A stretch of 64,000 nt of DNA, from assembly GCA_023428905.1 (NCBI GenBank), contig JAEYWP010000016.1, positions 248,001 to 312,000 of the forward strand, in the 5' to 3' direction. The DNA is from Verrucomicrobiota bacterium. Lineage in GTDB: Bacteria > Verrucomicrobiota > Verrucomicrobiia > Opitutales > Opitutaceae. The position numbers and the translations under genes are program-made. The notes beneath the pieces are model-generated. The model did no database searches. It had not been told where the DNA came from and saw only the letters and a list, made by a program, of their open reading frames with translations. Shown here in pieces: positions 1 to 8,870 of this stretch; positions within the stretch are counted from its first letter, which is position 1; every line of letters begins with the position of its first letter.

Positions 1-263
1 CCCTTAGCCTGGGCCAGATTGTCGAGCGGGTGCGCCAGGTCGACCAGTTGATCACCGATGTCAGCACTGCAAGTGGCGAGCAGACGATCGGCGTCTCCCA
101 GATCAATACCACGGTGGGGCAGATGGACAAGGTTGTACAGGGTGCCGCCAGCACGGCGGAGGAAACGGCGGCGGCGGCGGAGGAACTTCACGGTCAGGCC
201 GGGGCGATGCGCGATTCCGTGACAGAGTTGGTGCGCCTGCTCGGCAACGCGCGCCGTTCCTGA
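1..263 (+). CDS. Methyl-accepting chemotaxis protein, C-terminal end (partial)
   Basis: The reading frame is open from the first base and ends with TGA at 261-263, so only the last ~86 residues are present. They form a long alpha-helical stretch rich in Ala, Glu, Gln and Thr, with segments such as GVSQINTTVGQMDKVVQG and STAEETAAAAEEL. This is typical of the C-terminal methylated helix of chemoreceptors. Such proteins pass ligand signals to CheA through CheW at the inner membrane, and the Glu/Gln pairs are where CheR and CheB act. Nothing can be said of the sensor part. There is no CheW-binding pentapeptide at the very end. Confidence 0.8.
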   Translation, partial: LSLGQIVERVRQVDQLITDVSTASGEQTIGVSQINTTVGQMDKVVQGAASTAEETAAAAEELHGQAGAMRDSVTELVRLLGNARRS

Positions 264-329
264 CCGCCACGGCGGGGCAGACGACCCGCAAACTACGCCT
301 GACGGGTGGTGTGTTTTCGCGCCGCCTGG

Positions 330-2360
330 TCAGCCTGCGGGAGCGGGAGCAGGGGACGCAGAGCGGGACTGAAGCGCGTCGTGCACGGCGCCGAAAAGCT
401 GCCCCCGGCTGTAAGGCTTCGCCAAATACACCACGCCCAGCTCCGCCAGGGTGGCGTTGGGCAGGTCCGTCTGGTTTCGGCCGGTGACCAGCACGATCGG
501 AATGCCCGGGCGGATCTGCCGCAGGCCGCGGATCGCACCCAGGCCGTCGAGAGACGGCATCGTCCAGTCCAGGACCACGGCGGCAATCTGGTCCCGGCGG
601 AGGGCGAGCTGGGCCAGCGCATCGACCCCGTCAGTGGCCGGCACCACATGGTAACCATTGGCCTTGAGGGACGCGCAGGTGATTTCGCGGACGGTGAGTT
701 CATCGTCCACCGCCAGAAGCCACTCGCCGTTGCCTCTCGGACCGACGGCGGCTTGAGGGCCCGGCGCAGCGGCGGCTTGTCGAGACGCGGGCAGCAGGAC
801 GTGGAATCGCGTGCCGGCTCCCGGCGTGCTTTCCACCTGCAGGCTGCCGCGATGCTCGCGCACGATCGCCTGGACGGTGGCAAGACCGAGCCCGGTTCCC
901 TGGCCCGCACCCTTGGTGGTAAAGAAAGGTTCGAAGATGCGATCGAGCACCTCCTTCGGCATCCCGCAGCCCGTATCCGAAACGGTCAGACGCAGGTAGT
1001 CGCCCGGCTGGATCGTTCCCTGGAGGCCGGCGAACGCCGCATCGGCGTGCACGTTCTCCAAGGTGAGGGTGAGTTCCCCACCGCGCTCCATCGCGTCGCG
1101 CGCGTTCACGCAGAGGTTCATCAGGAGCTGGTGAAGCTGGCCTGCGTCGCCCAGCACCGACCACAGGTCCGGCGCAAAGCGAAGCTGGATTCGGATCGTC
1201 CGCGGAAAGGTTTCTCGGAGCAGGCGCTGCACCTCCCGCGCGAGATGCTCGAGGCGGAAGGGAGTGTGCTCACCCTCGGTGCCGCGGACAAAGGTGAGGA
1301 TCTGTTTCACCATCGAGGCGCCGCGACGCGAACTGGTCACGATGATCTCGGCCAGGTTCTGGACCGAGCCGGCAGACGGGTCTTCCTCGAGGGACTGCGC
1401 CATCATGATCAGCGGCGTAAAGACGTTGTTCAGATCATGGGCGATCCCGCTCGCCAGGGCCCCGACCGATTCCAGCCGCTGTGCCCGGAGGAACTGGGCC
1501 TCGACCTGCTTCTTTTCCGTCACGTCGGTGTTTACGATCAAGAAGGACGCGGGCCGCCCGGTGGAGTCGACAACGAGGGTCCAACGAGACTCGAGCACCT
1601 GCGCTCGTCCCGTGCCGGTGGACCGATGCAACTCTCCCGTCCACTCTCCGTGAGCGAGGGTCGCCGCCACCGGATCCTCGTCAATCCGTACGGGAACTTC
1701 AGATACGAGATCCTGGAAGCGCCTCCCCAACGCCCGCTCGCGTGCGATCTGGTAGAGGCGTTCGGCACTGCGGTTCCAGTACTCAATGGTGCCCTCCAGG
1801 TTTCGCACCAGGATGGCGTCGCGCGCCTTGTCGAGGAGGGCAGCCTGGTCGCGCGTCTTTTTCTCCGCCTCCTGTCGCACCGTGATCTCGCGCCGCAGCG
1901 CTTCGTTCGCCTGCGCCAGTTCCGCGGTGCGGTCGCGCACCCTGCGTTCGAGCGTATCGTGGGCCTGGCGCAATGCGCGCCGGAGGTGGTCGTTCATCAG
2001 CGCCATCTCGATGCAGATCTGCAGTTCCCGCTCGCGAAAGGGCTTGAGGAGGTAGTTGGCCGGCTGGGTTTGCTTCGCCCGCGCCAGGGTCGCCTCATCG
2101 GCGTTGGCAGTGAGGAAAATCACGGGGACGTCGCGCTCAGACCGGATCCGTGACGCCGCTTCGATGCCGTCGGCCTCCCCGGCGAGACAGATGTCCATCA
2201 GCACCAAGTCGGGACGGACTTTTCTGGTCTCGGCCACCGCGGCCTCGCCGCTGGCCACGGTGGCAACGATGTCAAAACCGAGCTTTCGCAGGCGACGTTC
2301 CAGGTCGAGGGCGACCACCAGTTCGTCCTCGCAGATCAAAATTCGGGGTGTCTCGGTCAT
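330..2360 (-). CDS. Hybrid sensor histidine kinase, REC-PAS-HisKA-HATPase-REC
   Basis: 676-residue cytoplasmic protein without membrane segments. The N-terminal receiver (1-120) has phospho-acceptor D56 (LVLMDICLAG) and K106. A coiled coil (~125-170) precedes a PAS domain (~172-285). The HisKA domain carries H308 (SGIAHDLNN). The ATPase domain has its N-box Asn at 415/419, DTGCGMP, and a G2 box near GTGLGLA (~488-493). The C-terminal receiver (~545-665) has D598 (VVLDWTMP). All residues needed for autophosphorylation and internal relay are present. Its ATG overlaps the stop of the LOV kinase gene by four bases (ATGA), so the two are translationally coupled. The N-terminal receiver suggests it is itself controlled by another kinase, plausibly a neighbour. 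Confidence 0.9.
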   Translation of the reverse strand: MTETPRILICEDELVVALDLERRLRKLGFDIVATVASGEAAVAETRKVRPDLVLMDICLAGEADGIEAASRIRSERDVPVIFLTANADEATLARAKQTQPANYLLKPFRERELQICIEMALMNDHLRRALRQAHDTLERRVRDRTAELAQANEALRREITVRQEAEKKTRDQAALLDKARDAILVRNLEGTIEYWNRSAERLYQIARERALGRRFQDLVSEVPVRIDEDPVAATLAHGEWTGELHRSTGTGRAQVLESRWTLVVDSTGRPASFLIVNTDVTEKKQVEAQFLRAQRLESVGALASGIAHDLNNVFTPLIMMAQSLEEDPSAGSVQNLAEIIVTSSRRGASMVKQILTFVRGTEGEHTPFRLEHLAREVQRLLRETFPRTIRIQLRFAPDLWSVLGDAGQLHQLLMNLCVNARDAMERGGELTLTLENVHADAAFAGLQGTIQPGDYLRLTVSDTGCGMPKEVLDRIFEPFFTTKGAGQGTGLGLATVQAIVREHRGSLQVESTPGAGTRFHVLLPASRQAAAAPGPQAAVGPRGNGEWLLAVDDELTVREITCASLKANGYHVVPATDGVDALAQLALRRDQIAAVVLDWTMPSLDGLGAIRGLRQIRPGIPIVLVTGRNQTDLPNATLAELGVVYLAKPYSRGQLFGAVHDALQSRSASPAPAPAG

Positions 2361-3787
2361 GGGCGTAGGCGAGATGGGGGTGCCTCGTGGAGTTGCAGCC
2401 GGAAAAGCGTTCCGGGAGGCCCCGACACCTCAAGGCTGCCGCGGAGTTGCTGCACCAAGGTGAAGACCAGCTGCATGCCGAGGGAGCCGGTGCTGCGGAG
2501 ATCCACCCCGGCTGGAATTCCCTTCCCGTTGTCCTGCACCTCCAGAAGCAGCCCGTCCGCGGTCGCGTGCAGGCGTACGGTAATGGTGCCGCCAGTGCCG
2601 GGGGCGAAGGCGTGTTTATAGGCGTTCGAGACCAGCTCATTGATCAAAAGCCCGCACGGGATTGCGGTGTCGATTCCCAGGTGAACGGGTCCGGCCTCCA
2701 GACAGAACTGCACCGGGGCCGCACCGACTTGGGATCCGACGACGTTGTCGGTGAGCTCGCGGACGTAGTCGGCAAAATCGATCCGGGCGAGGTCGTTCGA
2801 TTGGTAGAGTTTCTCGTGAACCAACGCCATCGACGCGATGCGGTTTTGCGACTGGAGGAAGAGATCTCGCGTCTCCGCCGAGGTGATGTGTTCCAGCTGC
2901 AGACTGAGCAGGCTGGAGATGATCTGCATGTTGTTCTTCACCCGGTGGTGGATCTCCTTCAACAGCACTTCTTTTTCGCGCAGGGAACGCTCCACCCGCT
3001 GCTCTGCCTCGCGACGGGGCGTGATGTCCGCCTGGACCCCGATGAAGTGCGTGACCTCGCCCGCCGCATTGGTCACCGGGGAGATTCGTATCTCGTTCCA
3101 GAAGGCGCGTCCGTCCTTGCGATAGTTTCGGACCACGGTGTCGCAGGTCACCTTGCGCCGGAGCGCCTGACGCATCTCGCCGAGCCCCGGCTGATCGGCG
3201 TCGTCGCCGTGGAGGAAACGGCAATTGCGACCGATGAACTCCTCCGGCAGGTACCCGGTGATCGCCTCGACTGCGCGGTTGGCGAAAATGACGGGCATAT
3301 CCGGCAGGCGCGCATCAACGATCACGACGCCGTTGTGGGAAGTGTTCACGGCGAGTTCGAGCAGCCTTAGCTTCTGCTGGTGCTGCAGACTGTCGGCCGC
3401 CTCCGTGAGGTAGCCCTCGCAATAGGCGCCGCGTGCATCCTTGCGTGTGCGCACGTGAAAACGGAGAAGGCGGGGGATGGGCCCGCAGTCCCTTAGTGTG
3501 TATTCAAGGGTTCGGTATACGGCGGGTGTCTCGCCGGGCGCGGCCCAGCCCGCTTCCGCGGCGGCGTAGTCGTCCGGGTTGACCAGATCCCACAAAGAAA
3601 TGGCGCCGCTGGACACCGCTTGGGCGGAAATGCCAAAACGGGCGATATTGGCCGACGCGTATTCAATCGGCCACCCCGGCTCCAGACGCCAGCGGATCGC
3701 CACGAAGGGACTGCTCTCAACGATCTCGCGGAGGAGGCGGTCGGCAGCCACTGCCTCCGCCTGCGTGGAAGAAGGCGCCATGCTCAC
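2357..3787 (-). CDS. LOV-domain sensor histidine kinase (PAS-LOV-HisKA_2), putative blue-light receptor
   Basis: About 476 residues, soluble. A first PAS domain (~15-130) is followed by a second (~140-260) that carries the LOV signature. GRNCRFLHG contains the cysteine (about residue 189) that forms the flavin adduct in light. NYRKDG and the following FWN supply two flavin-contacting Asn, and GVQAD supplies the Gln that signals flavin state. A HisKA_2-type dimerisation domain follows (LLKEIHHRVKNNMQ, His ~280/281), then an ATPase domain with LLINELVSNAYKH and DNGKGIP. The start is uncertain. GTG at 3787 has AAAGGA seven bases upstream. ATG at 3781 and TTG at 3820 are alternatives. The stop overlaps the start of the hybrid kinase. 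The LOV call rests on visible motifs; light response is inference. Confidence 0.88.
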   Translation of the reverse strand: MSMAPSSTQAEAVAADRLLREIVESSPFVAIRWRLEPGWPIEYASANIARFGISAQAVSSGAISLWDLVNPDDYAAAEAGWAAPGETPAVYRTLEYTLRDCGPIPRLLRFHVRTRKDARGAYCEGYLTEAADSLQHQQKLRLLELAVNTSHNGVVIVDARLPDMPVIFANRAVEAITGYLPEEFIGRNCRFLHGDDADQPGLGEMRQALRRKVTCDTVVRNYRKDGRAFWNEIRISPVTNAAGEVTHFIGVQADITPRREAEQRVERSLREKEVLLKEIHHRVKNNMQIISSLLSLQLEHITSAETRDLFLQSQNRIASMALVHEKLYQSNDLARIDFADYVRELTDNVVGSQVGAAPVQFCLEAGPVHLGIDTAIPCGLLINELVSNAYKHAFAPGTGGTITVRLHATADGLLLEVQDNGKGIPAGVDLRSTGSLGMQLVFTLVQQLRGSLEVSGPPGTLFRLQLHEAPPSRLRP

Positions 3788-3827
3788 ACATCGGTCCTTT
3801 CCCCCATTGGTTTTAGTCAAAACGCCG

Positions 3828-5123
3828 TCAGGCCTGCGAAGGCGGGGGTACGTCCAGCCAGAAGGCGCAATGCACGGTGTTGCCCAGGCCGGGAATCGCT
3901 TCGAGCCAGGCGACGCCCCCGATCAGCTTCAACGCCATGGCGGGGATGGCGAGGGCGAGGTCGAGGTCGGGAAGGGCGGGTGTCTCCGACGGGCTGTCCC
4001 GAAACGCGCGATGGAAGCGTCGTTGGAGTTCCGGCGAAACGCCGTCCGAGGTGTCGCGGATGCCCACATGGATGTAGGCGCGGCCCCAGGCCTCCGAGAG
4101 TCGGTCACAGGTGATCTCCAGCTCGGTAGACGCAGACTGCTCCACCAGAAAGGTCAGCAGGCGTGACACGACCTGCCGAACGCGCGCGCTGTCGCCGATC
4201 AGTCGCCGGGGCACCTCTGGGCTGATGTCACACGTCAGGGTGGTGCCGCGTTCCCTTGCACGCTGGTCGATGGGCCGAAAGATCTCCGAAAGCAGTTCGC
4301 GGAAGTCGAAAGGGCGCGGGCTCGATTCGAGCGCACCCCCTTCCAGGTCGGAAAACTCGATCAGCTCGTCGATCGTCTGCAGGAGGGTTCCGGCGCAGGT
4401 GTGCATGGTCTGGAGGTAGCCCTGCTGCTCGGTTGAAAGGGGCGTGAGCGCCAGCACCTCGGCAAGGCCGACGATGCCGTTCATCGGCGTGCGGATCTGG
4501 TGCGAGATGTTACCGAAAAAGCGGACGCGGCTCCGCGAGGCGGCTTCCGCCAGGGCGCGAGCATGGCGCAGTTCGGCTTGGGTCCGAAGGCCTTCCACGA
4601 TCTGAACCTGGAGCTGACGGTTGGCCTGGGCGAGTTCGCGCGTACGCTCCTCGACTTTCGCTTCCAGGCCCGAGCGCGCCTGGCGCAGAGCCTCGGCCAG
4701 CCGGTGATGGTGGAGCGCCGCCCGGACGCTGATCTGAAGTTCGCGGTCGCGCACGGGCTTTAAAATGTAGTTGAACGGCAGGGCTTCCCCGGCCCGCTCG
4801 GCGGTGGCGATATCCGTGTTGCCGGTCACGAAGATGATTCCCGGGCGGGCGTGCCGATGGATCTCATGGGCGACATGGATGCCGTCCAACTCGCCGTGAA
4901 GGCGGACGTCGAGGAGCACCACATCCGGTTTCAGACTGAGGGTGAGCCGAATGGCTTCGTCGCCGGAGCCGGTCACGCCCACCACCTCCAAGCCCAATGT
5001 CACCAGGCGGCGGCGCAGGTCCAGGGCGACGATCTGCTCGTCCTCGACAATCAGGATGCGGCCCGGAGCGGCAGGTGTCTGGGCTGGGGAGTCGGCGGGT
5101 TCAGCGGTGAGACGAGTTTCCAC
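3828..5123 (-). CDS. Response-regulator/histidine-kinase-like protein with degenerate ATPase domain
   Basis: 431 residues from a GTG start. The N-terminal receiver (~22-135) is intact, with D72 (VVLLDVRLHGELDG) and K122. A coiled coil (~140-190) leads to a HisKA-like helix with H208 (ISHQIRTPMNG). The ATPase domain is decayed. In the N-box (DSARVRQVVSRLLTF) both conserved Asn are replaced, by Arg321 and Phe325. The G1 box reads DTSDGVS, and the glycine-rich G2 box is replaced by ALPDLDLALAI. ATP binding therefore looks unlikely. The protein may serve as a phospho-accepting dimer or scaffold rather than a kinase. It precedes the LOV kinase on the same strand and is divergent from the OmpR-type regulator. 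Confidence 0.85.
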   Translation of the reverse strand: METRLTAEPADSPAQTPAAPGRILIVEDEQIVALDLRRRLVTLGLEVVGVTGSGDEAIRLTLSLKPDVVLLDVRLHGELDGIHVAHEIHRHARPGIIFVTGNTDIATAERAGEALPFNYILKPVRDRELQISVRAALHHHRLAEALRQARSGLEAKVEERTRELAQANRQLQVQIVEGLRTQAELRHARALAEAASRSRVRFFGNISHQIRTPMNGIVGLAEVLALTPLSTEQQGYLQTMHTCAGTLLQTIDELIEFSDLEGGALESSPRPFDFRELLSEIFRPIDQRARERGTTLTCDISPEVPRRLIGDSARVRQVVSRLLTFLVEQSASTELEITCDRLSEAWGRAYIHVGIRDTSDGVSPELQRRFHRAFRDSPSETPALPDLDLALAIPAMALKLIGGVAWLEAIPGLGNTVHCAFWLDVPPPSQA

Positions 5124-5247
5124 CCACTCAGCGTCTCAAAATGGCCCGTCCGAGATGTCACGGAAGTGTCAATTCCGGGTTCGCCGGGAGGGCAGGTTGA
5201 CGCAAAGCCGCTTTTGTTTTGCTGGAAATGCGCCGAAGATCCTGAAC

Positions 5248-5946
5248 ATGAGCACTCAAGCACGCATCCTGGTGGCGGACGACGATCCGGCCATGCGCGC
5301 CGGCATCAAGCTCTGCCTGGAGGGAGCTGGCTACCGGGTGCTTGAGGCGGAGGATGGAGGCGTCGGCCTGCAGCGGACGCTGGAGGAAAAACCCGCGCTG
5401 GTGGTCCTGGACGTGATGATGCCCCGGCTGGACGGCGTGACCGCTGCTGCCGAGTTGAGGCGTCTCGGTGTGACCACACCGATCCTGATGCTGACCACGC
5501 GAATGGAGGTGGAGGATCGCGTGAGTGGCCTGTCCGCGGGGGCGGACGACTACCTGGGCAAACCGTTTGACCGGCGGGAGCTGTTGGCCCGGGTCCAGGC
5601 TCTATTGCGCCGCGACCACCGGCAGGTGGCGAGCCGGCGCCTGCTTCGATTTAATGCCGTGGTCGTCAACCTGGAGAACCGCACCGCCATCCGGGACGGT
5701 GTTCCGTTGGCGCTGACCCGTACGGAGTTTGCGCTGCTCGACCTGCTGGCGAAGCATTTGGATGCACCAGTCTCACGGGAGCAGATGCTGGATTCAGTCT
5801 GGGGATACACCTATTTTCCGTCGACCCGCACAGTCGACACCCACATCTGGCGCCTGCGCAAGAAGCTGGGCGACAGTGGCGATCAGCCGCGCTGGATTCA
5901 GAAGGCGCATGGCGAGGGTTATATACTGAGATGCACGGCGGAGTGA
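5248..5946 (+). CDS. OmpR/PhoB-family response regulator
   Basis: 232-residue DNA-binding response regulator. The receiver (1-120) has the acidic pair near D11-D13, phospho-acceptor D55 (LVVLDVMMPRLDG) and the GADDYLGKPF lysine. The winged-helix domain (~130-230) shows LTRTEFALLDLLA, SREQMLDSVWGY, and TVDTHIWRLRKKLG with HGEGYIL. The ATG at 5248 is chosen because the receiver begins immediately after it; an in-frame extension upstream has no domain content. A weak -35-like TTGACG lies at 5197-5202 in the 124-bp divergent gap, without a convincing -10. It is the only DNA-binding output protein in the cluster, so it may be the target of the kinases encoded opposite. Its end overlaps the next gene. 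Confidence 0.92.
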   Translation: MSTQARILVADDDPAMRAGIKLCLEGAGYRVLEAEDGGVGLQRTLEEKPALVVLDVMMPRLDGVTAAAELRRLGVTTPILMLTTRMEVEDRVSGLSAGADDYLGKPFDRRELLARVQALLRRDHRQVASRRLLRFNAVVVNLENRTAIRDGVPLALTRTEFALLDLLAKHLDAPVSREQMLDSVWGYTYFPSTRTVDTHIWRLRKKLGDSGDQPRWIQKAHGEGYILRCTAE

Positions 5947-7841
5947 TGCCTCTGTCCGGACCCGACGTCAGACCGGCCCCTCCCACCGAGTGGGTGCTCG
6001 CCCTGTTGCTGGCGTTGAACTTTGGTTGGACGACGTTGTGTCTCGGTGGCTATCGCCCGGAGACGATGGTGTGGAGCTGGTCGTTCACGGCGGCGACGTT
6101 TGCGCTGCAGGTGGTCGGGTCCGCGTTTTCCGGGCAACGGATTCATCCGGCGACGTGGCTGCCGGTGCCTTTCCTGGCCTACGTGGCGGCGAATGCGCTG
6201 TGGATCAGTCCGGTGGGCTGGCTCGCGGCCCGCGAGTGGCTCGGCTGGGCGCAGCTGGTGATGGTGTTTGTGATCGTGCTCAACGGCGTCCGCAGCCGCG
6301 GACCGCGCAAACTCCTCCTCGTGTCCCTCGTCAGTGTTGCGGTGATCACCGTGATCCTCGCCGGGTACCAACGGTTTCTCTGGCCCGACTGGCTGCCGAC
6401 GGGCCGAAAGCAGGTCCCACAGTTTCTCACCCGTAGCAGCGGTCCTTTTGGAATTCCCAACAGCCTGGCGGCGCTCCTGGTCGTGCTGATACCGCCCATG
6501 CTTGCCCTCGCCCTGCAGCGCGGTGCCACGGCGTTCCAGCGCATCCTCGCCGGGTACGTGGCAGCGGTGCTGCTGTTTGGACTCGGACTGACAATCAGCA
6601 GGGGAGGATGGTTCGCCTTGCTGGGGGCGCTGTTGCTTTGGCCCCTCTGCGTGCGCGAGAAAAGCTGGGAGTGGCGCCTGACGCTATCCGTGTTTGCCCT
6701 GGCCCTGGCCGTTTTTGCCGGATGGGTGACCTACGCTTCGGTGCCGCGGGTGAAACACCGTTTCGACGCGATGGTGCGCGACATGGGGGAGCGCTCCCGA
6801 CCGGTGATGTGGACGGTCGCAGGCCGGCTTTTCCTGGAGGCTCCGGCGCTGGGAACGGGAACGGCCAGTTACAACGTGTTGTTTGAAAAACACCGCCCCG
6901 CGCATTTTCGGGACGAGCCGCAGTGGGCGCATAATGACTACCTCAATCTTCTCAGTGACCACGGGCTGGTCGGCTTTGTCCTCGCCTTCGGCGCGTGCGC
7001 CTGGGGCCTGACCCGCTGTATCCGCGGACCGGGTATGCCTCCGGGGACGGGGGACTCTGCAACCGGGTGGGCCGGCCGGGGTGTGACGCGCGCCCTCGGG
7101 GTCGGCCTCGCCGGTTTTGGCCTCGCGCTCCTCACCGACTTTCACCTGCGCATCCCGTCGCTCGGCATGTTGGCCGCGCTGGTCTCCGCCGAAGTCATCC
7201 TGAGGTTGTGGCAGCCCCCAGCGCCCGGCGCGGCCGGAGTGGGGCGAACGCTCGGCGCGATGGTGGGGGTGCTGGCCGTCGCGACGCTGCTCCTCGGCCT
7301 GGCCCTTCCCACCTATCGGGGTGAAGCGCGGCGTTATGCCGCCCGCCAGGCGATCGACCGACTGGCGGGGCTTCGTCAACCGGACCTCACGACGCAGCGC
7401 GACGTCCTAACCCGAGCGTCGAAGGCGCTGGCGGAGGCCACCGCGATCGATCCGCGCAATGCTCAAGCGTGGGCGGACCGCGCCTACACCGCAGCCCTGT
7501 GGTCGCGCGTCGCACGCATCCGCGCGAACGACCTTGGCCGGGAGGCGGAGGCCTACGCCCGCGAGGCGCTGGCGCGTTCCGAAGCGGTGCCCGAGTTTTG
7601 GGTGCGCCTGGGAGTTGCCCTGGACCTTCAGGGAAAGTGGGGGGAGGCCACACCTGCCTTTACCGAGGCGATTGCCCGGGCTCCTTCTGCTATAACCGTC
7701 TGGTATTATTATGCTTACCACCTCAGCCTGACCCCGGCCACCCGCGCCCTCGCCGTTTCGGCCACCCAGCGTGTGCTCCGGCTTGATCCAGGCTATCAAC
7801 CTGCAATAACGTTGCAACAGGCTCTAGTTTCCGCACGCTAA
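5931..7841 (+). CDS. O-antigen ligase/polymerase family membrane protein with C-terminal TPR repeats
   Basis: 636 residues. About ten to twelve hydrophobic segments occupy the first ~430 residues. The Wzy_C-type core includes ISRGGWFALLGAL and the loop around GTGTASYNVLF and AHNDYLNLLSDHG (~310-345). After a last membrane segment (~440-460) the C-terminal ~160 residues are helical with TPR-like spacing (NAQAWADRAY, AVPEFWVRLGVALDLQGKW). The family joins or polymerises glycans at the periplasmic face of the inner membrane; the substrate here is unknown. The gene overlaps the regulator gene. ATG at 5931 gives the longest frame, but ATG at 5946 overlaps the upstream stop (TGATG) and may be the true coupled start. 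Confidence 0.8.
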   Translation: MHGGVMPLSGPDVRPAPPTEWVLALLLALNFGWTTLCLGGYRPETMVWSWSFTAATFALQVVGSAFSGQRIHPATWLPVPFLAYVAANALWISPVGWLAAREWLGWAQLVMVFVIVLNGVRSRGPRKLLLVSLVSVAVITVILAGYQRFLWPDWLPTGRKQVPQFLTRSSGPFGIPNSLAALLVVLIPPMLALALQRGATAFQRILAGYVAAVLLFGLGLTISRGGWFALLGALLLWPLCVREKSWEWRLTLSVFALALAVFAGWVTYASVPRVKHRFDAMVRDMGERSRPVMWTVAGRLFLEAPALGTGTASYNVLFEKHRPAHFRDEPQWAHNDYLNLLSDHGLVGFVLAFGACAWGLTRCIRGPGMPPGTGDSATGWAGRGVTRALGVGLAGFGLALLTDFHLRIPSLGMLAALVSAEVILRLWQPPAPGAAGVGRTLGAMVGVLAVATLLLGLALPTYRGEARRYAARQAIDRLAGLRQPDLTTQRDVLTRASKALAEATAIDPRNAQAWADRAYTAALWSRVARIRANDLGREAEAYAREALARSEAVPEFWVRLGVALDLQGKWGEATPAFTEAIARAPSAITVWYYYAYHLSLTPATRALAVSATQRVLRLDPGYQPAITLQQALVSAR

Positions 7842-7861
7842 GCTCAAACCCACTCCCAGCC

Positions 7862-8812
7862 ATGCTCCGTTCCTCCTCCCTTTTTCTCCTCTGGCTCGCG
7901 GTGTTGTGTGGCCTCACGGTCTTCAGTGCGGCCCAGCCTGTCGACGCGCCTCGCACCCCGCGCGGTGTCATCAAGGTCGGCCGGATTGTCGGCGAGGTGA
8001 CCGTGACCGACCTGGCGACGTCGCTCCGAGCGCGGCTGGGGCCCAACAGCCTGGTGGTGGACGGGCAGGTGGTGGAGACGGGGCCGAACGCGAGTGTGGT
8101 CCTTGTCCTTTCCAATGGCGCCGTGGTCAACGTGCGCGGCGATTCCCGCCTGGAAGTGAGCCAGTTTCTGCAGAATCCCTTTTCCAACGCCTATCGGGTC
8201 AGCGAGGCGACGGCCGAGCCCAGCACCTCGCAGACGCGCCTCGTTCTTCGCAAGGGCGAGATCATCTCGCAGGTGAAGAAGCTGAACCGCGAGGCGGGCT
8301 CGTCCTTCACCGTCGAGACCGCAGTGGGCGCCGCCGGCATCCGCGGGACCGCGTTCCGTATTCGTTTTGATCGTACCGGGGCGGCGGGCCGTTTTGTTCT
8401 CTCCATGGCCGAGGGCCTGATTCAATTTGTGCCGACGCAGGGCAGGCCGGTCGAGGTACCGGCTGGACGCCAACTCGGTTTTGCCGCGCAGTTCCAGGCG
8501 GCAGGCGATCGCGTGGACTCCATGCCCGCAACGCTCGCCACCGCCGAGGTTGGCGCGGCGGAGTTTGCCGGTCTCCAGGGCGTGGTGGCCGAGACCGTCG
8601 GGGCGGCGGTCAACGTGCAGTTCACGCCGTTGGCCCAGACTTCTCCCGGAGGTTTTTCGGTCGCCGCCGCCGGCACGCCGACCGCGGAAGAACCATTCCT
8701 CTCTGCCGCGCCCGAGCCCGAGGTTGCCGCCCCCGCGGCTGGCACCGGTGCGCTGGCGTCGCCCGCGCCGCTTCCGCCCCCCAGTCGGGTCACGCCGGCT
8801 GACGGCGAATAA
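7862..8812 (+). CDS. FecR-domain exported protein
   Basis: 316 residues. The N-terminal hydrophobic signal peptide (~1-24, SSLFLLWLAVLCGLTVFSAA) implies export. The FecR-like region (~90-200) has NGAVVNVRGDSRLEV, LVLRKGEIISQVKKL and the hallmark TAVGAAGIRGTAFRI, followed by a Pro/Ala-rich tail (~280-316). Unlike sigma-factor regulators of the FecR family it lacks an anti-sigma N-terminus, and no ECF sigma gene is nearby. Such free FecR proteins often sit beside CHASE2 cyclases, as here (58 bp upstream of one). It may be a periplasmic partner or ligand of the CHASE2 sensor, which is inference from context. Confidence 0.82.
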   Translation: MLRSSSLFLLWLAVLCGLTVFSAAQPVDAPRTPRGVIKVGRIVGEVTVTDLATSLRARLGPNSLVVDGQVVETGPNASVVLVLSNGAVVNVRGDSRLEVSQFLQNPFSNAYRVSEATAEPSTSQTRLVLRKGEIISQVKKLNREAGSSFTVETAVGAAGIRGTAFRIRFDRTGAAGRFVLSMAEGLIQFVPTQGRPVEVPAGRQLGFAAQFQAAGDRVDSMPATLATAEVGAAEFAGLQGVVAETVGAAVNVQFTPLAQTSPGGFSVAAAGTPTAEEPFLSAAPEPEVAAPAAGTGALASPAPLPPPSRVTPADGE

Positions 8813-8870
8813 TCGGCGGCGGGGCACCGCCCACACTCCGGGCTGGCGGTGTCGTGACTGAGTCCCTACG

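Noticed and set aside
306..2153. Long plus-strand open frame opposite the hybrid kinase
   Set aside because: No recognisable domain; the opposite strand encodes a clear kinase. High GC leaves long antisense frames by chance.
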